A stretch of DNA of 64,000 nt from NCBI RefSeq assembly GCF_918797505.1, contig NC_092797.1, positions 28,409,372-28,473,371 on the forward strand. Direction: 5' to 3'. The stretch is from Bemisia tabaci (Eukaryota > Arthropoda > Insecta > Hemiptera > Aleyrodidae). The notes beneath the pieces were generated by a model. The model searched no databases. It saw only the letters and a program-made list of their open reading frames with translations, and had not been told where the DNA came from. This document shows, one piece after another, positions 1 to 11,600 of the stretch; the first letter of the stretch is position 1, and each line of letters opens with the position of its first letter. Made by a program: the position numbers and the translations under genes.

Positions 1-2090
1 ATATACATTCTGAGAGGAAATTTGGCAACATTTGAATGCTCTTGCGGCATTTTTACTTAACACGGCAGAACTTCCGTGTGGTGCAATAAATGTATTTGAT
101 CTGTCCTTTCCACGGTGCAATTTACCCCGGTATTTACTTCCCAGCACGGAGCGTTTATTTATTTAGTTGATTGCTTTCTTTGACCGTCATCTTTTGTTTC
201 TTGCGTCTCAGTGGTTTTTTCTCCTGCTTCCTCTTTTTTCCTTATCGATGAGCAACTTCAGCCCTAAATTTATCAAGTCTGGCAGAATGCACGCAGTAGG
301 CTTACTTGCCGGTGAACGACCCTACGCCAGAAAACCAAGTATCGATTCTTTTGAAAGTTGACAACATACTGATTTTTGTCCATTTAAACGTGTGTAAAAC
401 TATCGATTCTAGGCAGCCTGTCTCACCTAGAATCGATATATTCAATGGCTTTAAATGGCGTATTAAAAGAGTTGCTAACTTACTGGAATCATCACTGAAA
501 CCCCAATATTGGAGTGAGTAGTTTTTGAGTCAGGTTGTCTGTCCAGGTGTAAAAAAGAAGGGATATTTCGGAATTCTGACCAACTGTATGCTTCCAACTC
601 TGGTTGATTGAACTGCGAAGAGTTTCGAATTTTTCCTGTGCGCAAACAAACACTTTCAAAGTCTTTTTATCAAAGAAGGACATTGCTTATTAAAAAATGG
701 ACGGGAAAAATCGAAAATTAAATCTCTTGCCACAGAAATTGATTATTTAAAGAAAATCGGCGAAAAATTCTCGTTTTCCCCAGAGAAAGTTTAGTATTTC
801 AAAATTGCCACGTATGGTGCATTTTTGCACAGATCAGATTGCACACAGTTTTGCATTTTTGCTAGGAAATCTCCCTGGAAATTTTACCAAAGGTCGACTG
901 TAGAAGGAGAATCTTTTATTTTTGCCCCGGAGATTCGCTCAGTTGTCCGTTCATAAAAAGCTGTATTTGCCGATATGGTAACTTTGCGATGGGCATCTTT
1001 CTTTGTGAAAAATTGATGGAAAATCAAGATTCCTCATACCTTCAAGTACTGGAATCCGAATGTTCAATTGATCAGGATTGTCAGATTAAGAGGAAATTTG
1101 TAAAATATTAACTGTAATTTATGATGATAATTGACCCAACAATTGTCTAAAAATGCATCTTGAAAGTTAAATCGATATCTGCTTGAGCGAGGCTGAGAGA
1201 AATGCATCACAATTCCCTTGATTCAGGATGCTGTCGGTACTATAGACGCAAATATCTGATTACGTCCGATGAACATAATTTCATTGGCGATGATCCTTTC
1301 AACCCCTATGCAGCCTCCCCGCAAGCAAAATGTAATTTCATCATATGAAACTCCAAACCTGCTATCAGCCTGTGGTGAAATTTGAACCGCGCGGGTTCGT
1401 GCTGCGTAAGGTCAAAGTTGCATGCAGTAAATTGCGCACGAGATATATTTTGAACAAAAGACTACTTCCCGCGTAATAATGCTAACACATACGAAGCATC
1501 CTGCGGTATCAAGCTTTGGCAAACTTCTCTAGGTCACGGCGCCTCCCACGTTGTCGATCCCTTTTTGAAAGTTCCTCCGCTTTTTATTGGTCCTGGCGAT
1601 AATATTTACTAGAATTTACGTCATTTGGCAAAGTTGCATCAAAAGCTTACAGCTGACGTATGCTTCCATCATAGTCATCATAAATTTATTAAAAATTACA
1701 GGGATAAGGCCAGAGAAGGTGGGGAAGCGTATGCGTGGAAGGGGTTGATCTCGTTTAATTCTTTGTTTAAAAGGTGCCAAGAAATTTAGTCTAAAGGCAG
1801 AATGTTTGGACGTATTTAAACCAAAAAGAATCATCTCCGTTATGACGTAGGCCTTGTCATACATATTTTCTAATTTGTCAGTATGGACATAGTTTCGCAC
1901 ATAGTTGAAATAGAAACATGAAACATTTGAATTGAAAAAACTCAGAATTTTCAGCACAAGAAGTGAAAGCTTGCTTTTTCTATTCTTCACGATTTCATTC
2001 TTAGTAGTTTTGTCTTCCCCAAGTTACAGCTACTTACTAGTTCTGTTACGAAAACATCACGCGTCCAACTTTTCACTAAATGCGCCGTAA
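1..2090. other. No recognised gene
   Basis: AT-rich DNA without supported coding sequence. The only structure noticed is an imperfect hairpin at 380-461, whose core arms ATCGATTCTAGG (402-413) and CCTAGAATCGAT (426-437) are perfect. Confidence 0.6.
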
Positions 2091-2092
2091 TA

Positions 2093-3309
2093 TACAGGGT
2101 GAGCGAAAAGTCTCCGACCCCCCTTCTAACGTTTGAAAGAATTGAGCTAGGGGAATGAAACTTTGGGAATGTTCCTATCTCAAAGGGGACCATCTTTTGG
2201 GGGGGGTCAAAATTTTGGTCCCCCCCTCAGGGGGGGACGGGGGCCCCCCAACTTTTTTTTTCAAATAGCAACCCCTATCTTGTGATACCTCATTCCAAAG
2301 AGCATAAACAACTAAGAATTTTGGCGCAAACCGCAGATCAATATCTTAATTTTTGACCGAGTTATGATAGGTCAAAGGTCAAATTTGACCTATTTTCAAA
2401 AAATCATAACTCCGGTTCAAATTATCGTAAAGAAAAAAATAAAACGGGGAAATTTACCAAATTTTGTCCGCTTTTAAGTAAAAATTGCAAAAATCACTTC
2501 GATTTAATTTTAAGGGGGGCTCGGACCCCCAAATACGTCAATTCAAAGGTCATTCAATTTTCCCGCGAAATAAGCCAATTTCCCCTAGATTTGCCTCCAC
2601 ATTATCTCAGTAAGGTCAAATTCAGTTCAACATTACGTTGGCAAGTCCCCAAATTTCGGGAAAAGTTAAAAAAAAATTATATTTAAACGGTCAAATTTAA
2701 TTACCTTAAATTTCGTTTTTTTAACTTTTCCCGAAATTTGGGGACTTGCCAACGTAATGTTGAACTGAATTTGACCTTACTGAGATAATGTGGAGGCAAA
2801 TCTAGGGGAAATTGGCTTATTTCGCGGGAAAATTGAATGACCTGTGAATTGACGTATTTGGGGGTCCGAGCCCCCCCTTAAAATTAAATCGAAGTGATTT
2901 TTGCAATTTTTACTTAAAAGCGGACAAAATTTGGTAAATTTCCCCGTTTTATTTTTTTCTTTACGATAATTTGAACCGGAGTTATGATTTTTTGAAAATA
3001 GGTCAAATTTGACCTTTAACCTATCATAACTCGGTCAAAAATTAAGATATGGATCTGCGGTTTGCGCCAAAATTCTTATTTTTTTATGCTCTTTGGAATG
3101 AGGTATCACAAGATAGGGGTTGCTATTTGAAAAAAAAAAAGTTGGGGGCCCCCGTCACCCCCTGAGGGGGGGACCAAAATTTTGACCCCCCCCCCCAAAA
3201 AAAAAAAGATGGTCCCCTTTGAGATAGGAACATTCCCAAAGTTTCATTCCCCTAGCTCAATTCGTTCAAAAGTTAGAGGGGGGGTCGGGGACTTTTCGCT
3301 CACCCTGTA
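2093..3309. mobile_element. 1.2 kb near-perfect palindromic foldback element, TA target duplication
   Basis: The left arm (about 2093-2675) is repeated in reverse complement as the right arm (about 2716-3309), with only about 40 bp between them. Ends are TACAGGGTGAGCGAAAAGTC and its complement, flanked by TA on both sides (2091-2092 and 3310-3311). No transposase is encoded. The TA duplication suggests mobilisation by a Tc1/mariner-type transposase. Arms differ by a few mismatches and homopolymer length changes. Confidence 0.88.
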
Positions 3310-3533
3310 TAGGCAAAAAGTCAATTTGGCTCCTAAAAAAATCTTCAATGGCGCCTAAAAATCGGGCTTGATGCGTCACATGGCTCCTAAAACTCAAAGG
3401 TGAGTTTCGAACACTGGATAAGACATCGAAATGCGATTTATTGCATGGTTTAGATAGGTCTATGGCTTGTCTTGTCGTGCTGACATACCTACGAGTCCTT
3501 TCAATAATTGGCCCGCTGAAGTGGTTTTTCCTA

Positions 3534-3844
3534 CACGGAGAACAAACTTCGTGCAAGGGACCCGAAGTTGAGATCATATGGATCTCTGAAGTTTTCGGAT
3601 CACGCATCCGAAAACTTGAGGTCCAACTGCCGAAAATCGGGTCAGACTTCTGATGTACTTTGGCACATACCGAAGGGTTCAGGTCACACATTTGAAGTAC
3701 TCCGCGGTAAATACCGTGAGCTTCAGGTGTCTGACCCGAACTTCGGCAGTTGGACCTCAAGTTTTCGGATGCGTGATCCGAAAACTTCGGAGATCCATAT
3801 GACCTCAATTTCGGGTCCCATGCACGAAGTTTTTTTTCTCCGTG
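3534..3844. mobile_element. 310 bp foldback MITE with nested hairpins
   Basis: Ends CACGGAGAA and TTCTCCGTG. The arms pair over about 120 bp (GGGACCCGAAGTTGAG region with its complement). Each arm also contains a small hairpin (TTTTCGGAT...ATCCGAAAA). Target duplication not evident. Confidence 0.75.
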
Positions 3845-4485
3845 CATGTATGTGTGAATATTAGAAATAATAAAAGCAGGTTACGTATGACTCTATCTCA
3901 ATGTCATGATAAAAAGACAAGTTCATCAAAGATCTAAAACAAGTGGATCAAAATGCAAAATGATAAATAAGGGATCTAGGTATCTTATTCCCATCAATGG
4001 GAATTGAATTAGATCTTGTTAGTGTTTGGTATCAAATTCGCACATAAGGTCTAAACTCGATGGAAAATCCCTATAGTGACGTCACTGAGGAAACAATCCA
4101 CGGCAGGACCTACTGGATCAGCTCCGTCTCGGTTGTAGCTATGTTGAAACCGGTTTCTTTTTCGGGCGATGACATGGCAGTAACCCCGCCGATTTGGACC
4201 GCGCAATGCGTCTCGCAGTCACAGTTTCGGCTGAGAAATCCGCAGCGCCGCAGCCGCTACCACCGGCACCTCCCAAGGATTAGGTAATTAATTAGCCACT
4301 GGACCGGAAAGCAATATATCGTTCACAACACGAGTTAATTGCCGAAAAACCGACGCATTCATTGAAGATCTAATCGCTTCTAAATTCGGTTCATGGGCGG
4401 AAATTGCGGGTGGGGGTTTGCCGACTAGAAATCTACCTGGCCCCTGCTCCTCAGAAATGTGAGGGATTTTGAAGTACAAGACATA
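3845..4485. other. No recognised gene; short GC-richer ORF present
   Basis: A 75-codon open frame at 4060-4287 begins beside a TGACGTCA palindrome but resembles no family I recognise. The rest shows nothing. Confidence 0.4.
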
Positions 4486-4493
4486 TCTTTCAT

Positions 4494-4878
4494 TAGAGTA
4501 CCTGTATAGGGAGAGTAGCGACAGATCGGTTCATGGAGGGCTTAGGGCCCAAGAGTGCAGCCACCCTTCTGAGCAACTTCTAACACACAAAATTTCACTG
4601 CCAGCCTACAGATTTCAATTCTAACCAAGATGGCTAAGAATGTACATAAATGAGCGTTCTTCCGCAAAAATAAGTAAATTTATGCAAAAAGTAAACCAAA
4701 TACATGCTTTCTAAACGACGGTTCGTAACAATTGTATTTGTAAATCGCTCTGGACATTCGAAATTCATAGGTTGGCTGCCCTTTTGGGCCCTAACTTTAT
4801 TCGCGGAGGCATCGGTGAAGGCCTGATGGACTTTCGGAGTTTCAGATCTGTCGCTACTCTCCCTATACAGGTACTCTA
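4494..4878. mobile_element. hAT-like MITE, copy 1 (385 bp, 8-bp target duplication)
   Basis: Perfect terminal inverted repeats of over 30 bp start TAGAGTACCTGTATAGGGAG. The element is flanked by TCTTTCAT at 4486-4493 and 4879-4886. An 8-bp duplication and a YAGAG-type terminus fit the hAT superfamily. No coding capacity. The same family recurs at 43288. Confidence 0.88.
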
Positions 4879-4886
4879 TCTTTCAT

Positions 4887-5283
4887 CTTCTAGTCCAGGG
4901 GCCACGAATAGTCACTTTCGCGTGCCGCCCTGAAACTTTCAGGGTATCTCCAAGGGTCCCTGGGACACCTTTTTCCAACAATCAAAATGTCCGTTCCCCG
5001 GGACAACATATTCAAAATGGCCGCAAATTTTATTTAAGAATTTCTTTGTAATGAGAGCGGAAAATTGACCGGGATTTCAAATTCTGCGACCCGCTGAAAA
5101 CCTGACCATTGACACCTCACTGTGTACCTAATGTTGCATAGCACATTGTTTCTGAACATTGACCCTGAACAGTAGGTAATTTCTGCCGCCTTAGACATGG
5201 TTACATTACGGAGGAGGGACTACTGAGGTTAGAGGAGAGGAAAAAGGAGGTTGGAGAACTAAATAGGAAGAGGGTATAGTCAG
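4887..5283. other. No recognised gene
   Basis: Nothing coding is visible. A CAGGGGCCACGA stretch near 4897 resembles a DNA-transposon terminus but has no partner. Confidence 0.35.
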
Positions 5284-5790
5284 GGCCGGATTTACCTACT
5301 TGCCGCCCATGCCCGCCTGTATTTTGCCGCCCTCATCTCATTCGTCTTGAAACATCAATAAAAACCATCAAGTGAGCGTGCCGGAGAGGAGGGGGTGTAT
5401 AAGACACGTTTACCTACTCGTGTTGGATACATTTTTTGCGAAAGCCCTGTCAACACTACTAGCAAAATTTCACGGAACTTTGCGCGAAAGTTAAGCTCCG
5501 TAAACCTATCTCTGTGTGGACAAGATCCTCCAGTTATAAGAAATGAACCAAAAAATTATGAAAGAACAAACATAAATATGGTTTAATAATTTTAACTTCC
5601 GTCGTTGCGCCGCGCTGATCGCCCTGTGTTTGGCGCAATGCGTGAAGTATTCCTGCAGTCTTGTAGGCGCTATGCGTTTCACGCCAACCGCTCTTGACCG
5701 GACTGTGTTTGGCGCAGTGAGTGAAGTATTCATGCAGTCTTGTAGGCGCTAATATGTGTTACATGCCGACCGCCGCGCCGCGCCGAGGGC
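5284..5790 (+). repeat. Dispersed repeat B, copy 1
   Basis: Begins CAGGGCCGGATTTACC, a hAT-like terminus. It matches, with substitutions, the reverse complement of 41510-42032 over about 500 bp. It contains an internal imperfect duplication around the phrase GCGTGAAGTATTC/GTGAGTGAAGTATTC plus TGCAGTCTTGTAGGCGCT. Confidence 0.8.
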
Positions 5791-5919
5791 TTGTACTTTT
5801 CATCTCAAGTCCTCGTCATCATTCCTCTCTGCGCCGAGCTCCAGGCCAAATTGCGTGTTTAGTTCCTCCCTTAACTCGACTAATTAAAGATGCTGTCCCT
5901 CGTATCACCGAAAAACCGA

Positions 5920-6160
5920 AAGAAAAGAGAAAACCGAAGTGGAAAGTGTAAACCGGAAATATGAAGTGAGAACTAGAAGTTGAAGGTGAAAACTGTTTTA
6001 CAAGGGGCACCGGAAATGGGAAGAGAAACCGGAGATGGAAGTTGTTAACCAGTAATGGGAAAATGAAAACAGGAAATAATAAGTTAAAACCTGAAGTGGA
6101 TGGAGGAAATCGGAAGTGGAAGGTGAATACCGGAAGTAAGTATATGAGAAAACCGGTATA
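5920..6160. repeat. Degenerate minisatellite
   Basis: Roughly ten diverged units built on the words ACCGGAAGTGGAAGGTGAA and variants, about 20-25 bp each. Confidence 0.55.
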
Positions 6161-6202
6161 ATTATGTCCTCATATGCGCATCTTTGACCCTAGCCGGAGA
6201 CA

Positions 6203-6492
6203 GAATGGAGAAAATGCATGCAAATTTTTTATCGCTTAATCTGAAAGTGCTTAAAGAGCTGATTTCACAGTAATTTTTATAATTTTTTTCTGATGTTGGA
6301 AATAGTATAAAAACAGATTTAAAAGTGAGAAAATGCACCGCCCAGTGACGTCATCTGGCAGCATTTCCCATTTAAACACATGTATTTTAGCAGATTTGAT
6401 CATTTTGTCATATATTCTCCAATAATTGTTAAAGTCATGAACCAAGAATATATCCTCGTGTTCAGTTCACTCTGTAGTTTCCACTTATACCT
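6203..6492. repeat. Dispersed repeat C, copy 1
   Basis: Matches 53199-53480 in the same orientation. The best-conserved core is GTGAGAAAATGCACCGCC, then GTGACGTCATCTGGC and CATTTAAACACATGTATT. Confidence 0.78.
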
Positions 6493-8063
6493 AAACACAA
6501 ACATCAGACACCTAGGCAAATTCTCTATTAATGATTATGTGGTTACGATTTTTTACTTCACCGCATTATTACACAAATAATGAAAAACACTGGGAGGAAC
6601 CCTGAAGGCAAACACTGAATTTAATCCCTCAAATTGAATGAAACGTCGGATTTGCATAAACAATAAACAAAGTTTAATTATAATATCAACAACTTGGCAA
6701 GCAAGTTGTGGGCAACGGGTGGTTGGTGTACTACTCATTCATAAAATATAGGTCAGCTGATATTGAAGCTGAAAACATACCTCTTACGTTACGTGTAAGT
6801 AATTTTGTTGACGTTTTGTCAGTTTCTCAAGATCCCCTTTATCTTCTTCTCGTAATGAATATTGCGGCTCAAGTTTATCTTTGACGCTGGGATTACATAT
6901 ATTTTTCTTTTAGTTTTGGCAGTTTCTATTCTGTGACTTCGCATCATCAATTTCAACAATGTATCCGCACTGCTCAGTTTCTATTTAATTTGTTTCATGC
7001 AGGCAAGTACTTGTGCACAACACCATTCACGCTTTGCCTGTTAAGTCCTCTCCAAATAATTATTTATTTCTTACTGATTTCACTACTCACTCCATTAGAA
7101 GTAGGAGAGAGTTTCTTAGTTTTTATTTATCGTTTTTGCTGAATCCTCGGATGACGATTAAATATTTCACTTATTCATCAATTGTCTACGAAGTACCCAT
7201 CCTATTAACGTACTTATCACAGAATCTAGCCATCCGGATTCCAGCATAAGAATTATTCTTGGTTAACAATCAATGCTATTAATCACGTAGCTACAATCAA
7301 AACGGACCTCCTTTCTTACACTACCTACTAGGCGGAAACTTTGTTAAGGAGTGGAGTATCTCAAAAGCCATAAGTTACCTAACCAAGCACACCCGCTCCA
7401 ATAGACTCATTATTGAATATGCTCATCAAGATAGTTTAAAGTTACACACTATGGCTTTTTTCTATAAATATTTTGTTGTTAACTGAATATTCTGCAGTCC
7501 TATGAATAATTCTCTACTCCGTCTGAAACCTTTGCATGCACACTGCTGAGTCACAGCTTGTTCACTGTTTTATCATTTTGAGCCAGCTAATTTATCATCT
7601 GCAGAGAGTTTCTGAAATTAACACCTATTTTTAATGTGATATCCCGTACTGCGAGTAATTTATTTTTAAATTAGCATCAAGGTGCTGTATACTTGAATGG
7701 GGGGAACTAATTTCTCATGCTTGTCAATTCCTCTCCTCTTCTCTTGATATCAATGCTTAGAATTTTGTTTTATTATTTTCATATGTGTTTATTTTTCTCA
7801 TGTCCAGATCCAACCACCCAGAAACCAATTCAATCTTTTTTCTTTCAGATTTTTTTCTCAAATGGCCGGAAGATATCAAAGGTGCCTTTGATCAAGAATG
7901 CAGATAACCTTTCATGAGTGTATCATCTGGCATTTGGAGCTGATGTGCCCGCAGTTTTGTTTTGGCCTAGGAGCAGGATAAACTAACATCTGCTTCCAGA
8001 GAATATAATGTGGAAACTAAACATAAGACCTGTGACTTATATCTTAATCTCCTTTTCTCTCAG
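6493..8063. other. Upstream region of Pgant5
   Basis: AT-rich DNA without supported coding sequence. It may contain noncoding 5' exon(s) or intron of Pgant5, given the acceptor-like site at 8050-8063. Confidence 0.4.
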
Positions 8064-8115
8064 CAACTATTATTTTACTTTTGGAAACATAAGAAAGTAA
8101 CCACCCTGCCATAAA

Positions 8116-8612
8116 ATGTTAAGAACTAAAGTTCGAATTCACACCTGTAAAGTTATTCTAATCACATCACTAGTATGGGTATTAATAGATGTAATTTTGT
8201 TAACATTTTATTCTGACTGTATCGGGCCAGGTTGCAATAGTAATGGTAACAATAACTTTGTCACCAATAATCTCAACAATGATGGAATTGATAATGCTCT
8301 CCGAAGACGATCAATAGATAATGAAATCAAAAATGAAGAGTCAAATGGCCACCATAAAGATTCAGATGATAGATTTTCTAATAGAGAACAATCAAAAGTA
8401 GTTATCTCTGCGAACAAATCAAAGCGACTAAGGTCATGGAAACCTGCCCCTCCGGTTACTCCGCACAAAAAACTACCTGGAGAGCTAGGAGAAGGTGTGC
8501 ATGTCAAAAACGATGAGCTTGCGAAAGAAAAGTTCAAATTAAACCAGTTCAACATTATTGCCAGTGATGCCATAGCCTTGAATCGCTCTCTGAAAGATGT
8601 TCGCTATGAAAT
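8116..8612 (+). CDS. Pgant5: Pgant5 exon 1: cytosolic tail, membrane anchor, stem
   Basis: Encodes residues 1-165 and two bases of 166. The hydrophobic stretch [17 protein letters not shown] (about 13-29) is the signal anchor. The stem is rich in Asn, Asp and Lys and ends in a segment ([19 protein letters not shown]) typical of the family just before the catalytic domain. The donor is AAT|GTAAGA at 8613. A likely 5' UTR acceptor (pyrimidine tract plus CAG) lies at 8050-8063, so the true first exon is probably noncoding and upstream. Confidence 0.92.
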
Positions 8613-11600
8613 GTAAGATATATTCTCTTTGTTCACTCTTTATTTTTAAAATGCCCCTCTAATGTATCTCCTCATCTATTTTAATCTATCATGCTCCTTG
8701 CTGACTAGTGCATCTAATTTTGCACCGCTGATTCCAATAAAGTAATTAAGAATGAAAAGAATCTGTACAGCTTTCAATAAAGGAAAATATAAGCTAGAGT
8801 GGAGTGAAAGAATTACAGTAAGTCAGAATATATTCATTTGTGTAAATAGACTGCAAGAATCCTATCGCAGATAGTGAAGTATATTCTTTTAAAAGATAAA
8901 TTGAAATAGTACGAAGAAAGAAAAATACCTATCTATTATTTATTTGCATAACTTGCATTGAAATTTTTTCATAACTATCACAGGTTCTCCAAGGAAAAAT
9001 TAGTTAACCATGTTGTAAATAAAGTATTGTTCACGGAGAAGAAAAATTTATTCAGAATATTTCAGCAACTGATAGTTTTTAAATATCCTTATTTTTTTAC
9101 AGGTGCAAACATAAAAGATATCCCACCAAATTACCATCCACAAGCATTGTCATTGTTTTTCATAATGAGGCTTGGTCTACTTTGCTACGAACTGTTTGGA
9201 GTGTCATCAACAGATCACCCAGGGAATTATTAGAGGAAGTTATTCTGGTTGACGATGCTAGTGAAAGAGGTAATTTTTTTGTAAATATTTTTACTAATTG
9301 AGCTGAGTGTGGCACACTTTCCTTTGATAAATCTCAAAAATGCCAAGGTAAGTATTTCATCAACCATTGGTGCCATGGAATATACTTTGAAGTTTACGGT
9401 AGAAACATTGAGATCATATGTTCATAGGTAAATATGTACTTAGATTGTGAATGCATAACGCAGAGACCCGTATTTTGGCCTGTCAGTTTGGTTTCTCCCT
9501 AACACCAGTTTAGGTCAGTAGGCATTTGATATCACTCATCTTTTACATAAACATTCTAGTCAACTTTTATTTTTCTGGTTTATAATGTGGTAATATCATT
9601 TTAACATTAGGTACCATCAAGAACTATTCGCACAAAAGAAGTGAAGAAAAGTTTTAAAACAGGAATAAAGGTAAAGGCTAAAGGTAATAGGAGGAAAAAG
9701 AACACTTTGAGGACGTTTTCAATCACCTTTATCTGGCAAGGTTTCAGACCGAACTGAACTAAGAAAAGAGAACTACTTTTAAAAACAGCTGACGCTTTTT
9801 GCCAACAGTGGGATATGTTTGTAAATAACCTTTAATGACAGCAGTAATAGTTCAATATGAAATAAGCATTGGTTTTTTGTATGGCACCTTTGTTTTTTGT
9901 TTTTTAAACGTTATCTTTTTTTCTTTTCTTGCAGATCATCTTGGTAAAGAACTGGATGATTATGTTGCCACCCTCCCTGTGCCTGTCAAGGTTTTAAGAA
10001 CACCTAAACGCTCTGGACTAATACGAGCTAGATTACTAGGTGCAAAGCATGTTGAAGGTAGTGTCATCACATTCCTGGATGCCCATTGTGAGTGTGCGGA
10101 AGGCTGGTTAGAGCCATTGCTTGCACGAATTGCTCTAAATAGGTATGTTTAATACCAATGCCTCTTATCACATCTTTGGATAGTGAAAAATTCAGTGGTA
10201 AAACTACGAAAACTTAAAAGCCAGCGTGCTGTTTCGTAATCTCTCACTCCTCAAGACCTTAGACAAAGACTTATCATTATTACACTTCGAGAAGCAGAGT
10301 AATTTTTAATTGAAAAGCTTGTCAACAGGTAAAGCAGAAAAATTGGTAATTCCATTGCAATTTTTGAAAATCTCAGAGAATGTTTTAACTTTTAAAGGAA
10401 ATGAACCAAATAACTCTTATACGTCTTTTGTGAATTTTCTCTTCTCATTCAAAAATAGGTAAGTATTCACAAAAAATTTCAAAGATGTGTTTAGTTTGCT
10501 TTCATTTTAAAAAATAAAATATATCCACTCTCAGATTCTGTCAAAGAAAATCTGTTATTTAGTATTCTCTCTAAAAAAAAAAATGCAAGTGGAGATTTGC
10601 AACATAGCAAACAGAACCACAAAATTTTTAACTTAAACAGTACATATTCAGAAAATGTGTAATACTTTGACAGATTCTGTTATTTAAAAGAGTTACAGTT
10701 AACATTTACTTGTGCAAATACATACTAAGCTCAGAAGTATCTTCTTAGCCTTTGAGGAGGTTTTTGTCTCTCCTGAAAAATCCAATTTTTGGCAAAGTTC
10801 ACCTCAAAAATGCCTGATTTGTCTATCTGTAAATGTGATTATTCTGTTACATTTCTTTGAGTAGTATTTCTTTATTTTAATATAATAAAAAAAAAGTTAA
10901 TTTGCATCTGTCTCTTAACTTTTGATTTTTAATTTAAGCTAGTCAATTTTAAGTACCTGTAAATTCTCTTTCGTTAGTTCTTAGTCCTTTAAAATGTCGG
11001 TGAATTTTTTCAATCATTTCTGACCAGTCAAAACTTGTGAGGATAAGATGACACTTGTTACTCTACGTTTGCAACTGACTATGCTACTGATGTCTTTTGC
11101 TGTCAAGCAGTGACTGAAAGTAATGACAACACTGTACAAAGATATGTTTGACATTTTACTGTGTTTGGCAGTAAAAAGTAAATTAATATCGGCATATCTA
11201 ACATGACTTGTTATGTACTTTGCACCATGAAAATGAACATTATTGTATCATATGTCCTATTCACCTTTCAGAAAAACAGTTGTCTGCCCAATAATTGATG
11301 TAATATCAGATGAAACATTTGAATATATCACAGCATCTGACATGACTTGGGGCGGATTCAATTGGAAACTTAACTTCAGATGGTAAGCTTACTATACATT
11401 CGTAAAGGTTATAAAAGGTGTCAACTCAGTAACCTCAAACATTTAGCATCATACCTTCGTCACTGGAACTTATTTTTCTTGCAATCCATCATGCTAGACC
11501 ACTGTGGCTCATTATTAGATTATAGGCAACCAAATTATTTAACTCATGCTAAATGTAGCTAGGATATTTATCCAGGTACAGAGTTTATACAAAAACAAAC

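Noticed and set aside
3266..3847. 193-codon open frame on the minus strand
   Set aside because: It spans the end of one foldback and a second foldback; the reading frame follows palindromic DNA and has no domain.
4060..4287. 75-codon frame with a TGACGTCA site at its start
   Set aside because: No family resemblance; the CRE-like palindrome alone is not evidence of a gene.
8208..8573. Antisense frame of 121 codons in Pgant5 exon 1
   Set aside because: Shadow of the coding exon on the opposite strand.
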